From Armatimonadota bacterium (GTDB lineage Bacteria > Armatimonadota > Fimbriimonadia > Fimbriimonadales > Fimbriimonadaceae), in contig JAFLBD010000001.1 of the NCBI GenBank assembly GCA_017303935.1, positions 372,001 to 436,000 of the forward strand: a DNA stretch of 64,000 nt. The letters are read 5' to 3'. Shown here in pieces: positions 61,427 to 64,000 of the stretch. A program made the translations under genes and the position numbers. The notes beneath the pieces are model-generated. The model saw nothing but the letters and a program-made list of their open reading frames with translations, did not search any database and was not told where the DNA came from. The first letter of the stretch is position 1; the number at the start of each line of letters is the position of its first letter.

Positions 61427-62668
61427 TTACTTGAAGAAGTCGTATGCCTTCCGGAACTCTTGCCCCTTAGCGGTGACTTCGACGACGAGAGCGCGCTTTG
61501 GCGGATTGCCATTCTGGCCCTTCAGAGTGATTGCACCGGAGACGCCAGGGAAGTTTTCAGTGTTCGCAAGTGCGTCGATCAAACTGACCGAGTTCATTTC
61601 CTTGCTTCGCTTCAATGCATCGATCATGAGCGCTGCGGCGTCGTAGCCGAGTGCGCCCATGGTAGTGCCGGGGAGCTTGCCACCGTTTGCGGCCTTCCAT
61701 TTATCGAGGAACGACTTCACTTCTGGTCGGCTTTCGCGATCGTTGTAGTGGTTGCAGAAATAGCCACCGATGATGCCTTCGCCACCGCCACTCAGAAGGT
61801 CGAGGCTGTCCCATCCGTCGCCACCAAGCAGCTTCACATTCATGCCGACTTCCTTCACTGTTCGGGCAATTCGGCCGACTTCGGTGAAGTAGCCGCTGAG
61901 GAACAATCCGTCAGGATTCTTGCCCTTGATGTTGGTCAGCTGCGCGGTGAATTGTTGGTCACCGGAGTTATAGAACTGCTCGTCGATGATCTTTCCACCG
62001 AGTTCGATGTACTTCTTGCGGAACGAATCGCTGAGTCCGGTCGAGTACGGCTGCTTTTGGTCTGTGAGGATCGCGATATTACGAAGTCGCAGCTCTTCAA
62101 AAGCAAATCGAGCCATCACCGGGCCTTGGAAGTCATCGGTGTAGCAAACGCGGAAAATGTTGCTGCCTTTATCGGTCAGGGTCGTCTTTGTGGCACCGAT
62201 AGCGACAACAGGTACGCCAGCTGCAAATGCAGAGTCGGCCATCTGTGCGGTGATACCGCTCGCCACTTCGCCGAGCACACCGAGCACGCCCTTACCAATC
62301 AATCGGTCTGTACCAGTTTTGCCTTGCTCTGGCTTGCTAGCGCTGTCTTCGACGAGCAATTCGATGTTCTTTCCGTTGATTCCGCCTGCTTTGTTGGCTT
62401 CGTCAACCGCGAGCTTTGCGCCGCCAAGGCTGTCGTCACCCCAAGGCTTGAGCTCGCCGTTGAGGCTCGCCACGATACCGATTTTGATGGTGGATCCATC
62501 GGCCTTGTTGCCGGAAGCGGTCGGGGCAGGGCGACTGCTGCTGCTGGTTTCAGCTGGCTTTGTGCCGCCTTCTGTTGGCTTTGTTTCAGTTGGAGTTCCA
62601 CTGTTGCAGCCAATCAACGTGCCCGCTGCCAAGGTCAAAGCAAAAAATAGATTTCGTTTATTCATCAT
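61427..62668 (-). CDS. livK: Branched-chain amino acid-binding lipoprotein (LivK/J family)
   Basis: Periplasmic binding protein of the importer, attached as a lipoprotein. The signal peptide ends in a lipobox TLIGC (Cys21), followed by a Pro/Thr/Ser-rich linker to about residue 60 (PTETKPTEGGTKPAETSSSS). The type I periplasmic fold has IKIGIVASLNGELKPWGDD, GGAKLAVDEANKAGGINGK, VIAIGATKTTLTDKGSNIFR in part, GGDGWDSLDLL and TMGALGYDAAALMIDAL. Length 413 is typical. AAGG lies upstream of the ATG pair at 62668 and 62665. First gene of livKHMG. Confidence 0.94.
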   Translation of the reverse strand: MMNKRNLFFALTLAAGTLIGCNSGTPTETKPTEGGTKPAETSSSSRPAPTASGNKADGSTIKIGIVASLNGELKPWGDDSLGGAKLAVDEANKAGGINGKNIELLVEDSASKPEQGKTGTDRLIGKGVLGVLGEVASGITAQMADSAFAAGVPVVAIGATKTTLTDKGSNIFRVCYTDDFQGPVMARFAFEELRLRNIAILTDQKQPYSTGLSDSFRKKYIELGGKIIDEQFYNSGDQQFTAQLTNIKGKNPDGLFLSGYFTEVGRIARTVKEVGMNVKLLGGDGWDSLDLLSGGGEGIIGGYFCNHYNDRESRPEVKSFLDKWKAANGGKLPGTTMGALGYDAAALMIDALKRSKEMNSVSLIDALANTENFPGVSGAITLKGQNGNPPKRALVVEVTAKGQEFRKAYDFFK

Positions 62669-62726
62669 AACGATCTGCCTTAAATTGAATTCATGCCGGA
62701 TTTCACCGCGCGTTCCACAAGGACGA

Positions 62727-62756
62727 TTGATGCAACCCAGATGCGCCGATTATAAC
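62727..62756 (+). promoter_or_regulatory. Promoter of the TPR membrane protein gene
   Basis: TTGATG (62727-62732) and TATAAC (62751-62756) with an 18-bp spacer, a good sigma-70 match. Transcription would start near 62763, before the two possible start codons of the downstream gene (GTG 62775, ATG 62805). Confidence 0.55.
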
Positions 62757-62804
62757 CTTTAATTTGCTAGGGGCGTGAGGGATAATGGAACAGAGTTTCG
62801 CCTG

Positions 62805-63542
62805 ATGCCAATTCCAAGTGATCTAAATGCCGCCAAAGCCGAGTTGATGGGGGGCCATTTGCAGTCCGCCGTTGAGATTTGTAGCGCGATTTTGGTTCAG
62901 CAACCCGCCAATATCGAAGCTCTGGAACTTCGCGCCGAGGCACACGTTCTCATGGAGAATTTTGAGCTTGCCCGGGCCGATTATCGCCGAATTCTTGCCA
63001 AGTCTCCCGGACATGCCTCGGCTGTAACTGGGCTTGAAAATATGAACTCAATTCTAGGAGAGGAAATCGTTCCTCCTCCAATAGAGCAGCCCGTCCAGAA
63101 CTTTGCGACGCCAGAAGTCCAAGCACAGCCAGTTCCGGTAACCGGTTTTCGACTTGGTTCAGGTTTTTTTGGGCTTGGAATCGGAATTTCGATCATCAGC
63201 TTTGTCACGATGTTGATCGCGATTGGTCGGATTATTCAGGTTGCGCCGGAAATCACGGCGAAGCAGGCGAAGTTGCAAGGTGACCCCGAGGCGATGATGC
63301 AACTCCTGGGACCTCAATTCGTTTCGCTCTTCTATTTGAGTATGGTGGTCTTGTTTGCAACCGGGTTTTGGCTGTTGTTTGACATCATCGATCGCGGTGG
63401 ACCTTATGGCTGGTTTGTCCCTTTGACCATTTTTGGGTTTGTTTGCCTCGTCGGGCCGTACATGGGGCCGGGGTGGTTCCTAATCCCAATCTACATGGCG
63501 GTTGGCAGAAAGAAGTCGCCCCTTGGTCACGGCGCAAAATAG
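62805..63542 (+). CDS. TPR-domain membrane protein, hypothetical
   Basis: A 245-residue protein with a tetratricopeptide-like N-terminus (about residues 5-80: AAKAELMGGHLQSAVEICSAIL, QQPANIEALELRAEAHVLME and FELARADYRRILAKSPGHA, three helical pairs) followed by a Pro-rich linker (VPPPIEQPVQ) and four hydrophobic segments (about 118-230). Such TPR-plus-helix proteins often scaffold membrane complexes. The GTG at 62775 is also in frame and would add 10 residues. Function unknown. It is divergent from livK. Confidence 0.68.
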   Translation: MPIPSDLNAAKAELMGGHLQSAVEICSAILVQQPANIEALELRAEAHVLMENFELARADYRRILAKSPGHASAVTGLENMNSILGEEIVPPPIEQPVQNFATPEVQAQPVPVTGFRLGSGFFGLGIGISIISFVTMLIAIGRIIQVAPEITAKQAKLQGDPEAMMQLLGPQFVSLFYLSMVVLFATGFWLLFDIIDRGGPYGWFVPLTIFGFVCLVGPYMGPGWFLIPIYMAVGRKKSPLGHGAK

Positions 63543-63667
63543 AGCGCAAGCAAACCAATTCAGAGCCAATAACTTGTTTTTTGGTTTTCAAATTCGGTTC
63601 CTGCCACAAAGTGGTAACGGAATTCGGTGCAAACCTGTCTGAACTACTGTAAACTCGCACTACCATC
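63543..63667. other. Intergenic region, no clear feature
   Basis: 125 bp between the TPR gene and the protease-like gene. A TGTAAACT near 63648-63655 could be an extended -10, but its upstream partner is weak. No hairpin terminator is evident. Confidence 0.25.
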
Positions 63668-64000
63668 ATGATTGTCAACGCACTTTTAGCATCGGCCGCC
63701 GTTCTGGGATCAGCGGATAAAGCGGTTGAGGTTCCATTTATCCTTGGCGATGACGCGATCATCGCAAAGGCTGTCGTCAATGGCAGAGAAGTCAGCTGCA
63801 TGTTCGACACTGGGTTCTCTGGCTCGTTCGTGCTCACGGACCAAATCAACATCGGCAAGCCAAGCGGTTCAATGACTCTGCGCGACTTCGTGGGCGAATT
63901 CCAAGCGCAAACCACGCCGATCAAGACATTGGCACTAGGCAGCCAGAAGATCAATTGCGAAGACATGGCCGCGGTTCAACAGCCAGGCAATAGTTACACG
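63668..64000 (+). CDS. Retropepsin-like aspartyl protease, partial at right edge
   Basis: An open frame of 111 codons from ATG to the end of the window with no stop, so the gene continues beyond it. The first about 15 residues (MIVNALLASAAVLGSA) look like a short signal sequence. The pattern VNGREVSCMFDTGFSGSFVL has the catalytic D-T-G of retropepsin-like aspartyl proteases (compare VDTGASGSF), and a strand pair TLALGSQKIN follows, typical of gag-asp-protease-like domains in bacteria. Only the first lobe is visible, so the assignment is tentative. Confidence 0.62.
   Translation, partial: MIVNALLASAAVLGSADKAVEVPFILGDDAIIAKAVVNGREVSCMFDTGFSGSFVLTDQINIGKPSGSMTLRDFVGEFQAQTTPIKTLALGSQKINCEDMAAVQQPGNSYT

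Noticed and set aside
61460-62650. A 396-codon open frame antisense to livK
   Set aside because: It lies opposite a clear lipoprotein gene, has no signal, family motif or ribosome site, and is explained by codon usage of the real gene.

Overview
The window reads as a chromosomal segment of a diderm, moderate-GC bacterium, most probably an Armatimonadota member of the Fimbriimonadia type. This is inferred from several things seen together: a prepilin-like N-terminus with the FPVFARAR signature (15658-16335), PEP-CTERM anchored secreted proteins, dockerin-like C-termini of the form GDVD..DDEVGSSDFD on unrelated secreted proteins, class II ribonucleotide reductase, and a non-clustered housekeeping layout. 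No rRNA, tRNA, CRISPR array, integrase or transposase was seen. Coding density is high; only one stretch over 300 bp (43026-43673) lacks a believable gene, and it holds an unusual repeat array.

Layout. 1-7305: plsY and glnE on the minus strand, then a histidine kinase and a sigma-54 activator that lacks its DNA-binding domain, followed by a glycosyltransferase. 7354-11440: a thioredoxin-domain protein with a C-terminal DsbD-alpha-like module, followed by a NatAB-type ABC exporter. 11516-16335: a secreted propeller-like dockerin protein, a PP2C phosphatase, two DUF1559/prepilin-like proteins and an LCP ligase. 16351-29339: housekeeping metabolism (amidohydrolase, alkyltransferase-like protein, fused 2-oxoacid dehydrogenase E1, glgA, pyk, thrS, thiolase, murJ) with three small secreted or membrane hypotheticals. 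29550-35135: a giant secreted repeat protein ending in a dockerin-like module. 35132-40156: methyltransferase, then nrdR-nrdJ behind a promoter flanked by two NrdR-box-like sites. 40229-43025: three tandem PEP-CTERM paralogues. 43150-43527: about 18 exact 21-bp tandem units, each built as an imperfect palindrome. 43674-50979: an FN3 protein, an M14 carboxypeptidase, then an operon-like run lemA-associated gene, lemA, dCMP deaminase, wecA/tagO-like, wecB, uppP. 51049-57664: a third dockerin-type secreted protein, pckA, phhB, pheT, pheS. 57732-64000: a hypothetical gene, a branched-chain amino-acid ABC operon livKHMG without livF, a TPR membrane protein and the start of a retropepsin-like protein that runs off the right edge.

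How the parts relate. The wecA/wecB/uppP run plus the LCP protein and murJ make a set for undecaprenyl-linked envelope polymers. Four secreted proteins share one repeat module but carry two different C-terminal sorting modules (PEP-CTERM or dockerin-like). Many genes carry a -10-like hexamer 6-8 nt ahead of the start codon and no ribosome binding site, which suggests frequent leaderless transcription. Two aminoacyl-tRNA synthetases (ThrS, PheT) lack the accessory RNA-binding domains normal for their families. The most unusual DNA-level signal is the 21-bp palindromic tandem array at 43150-43527.
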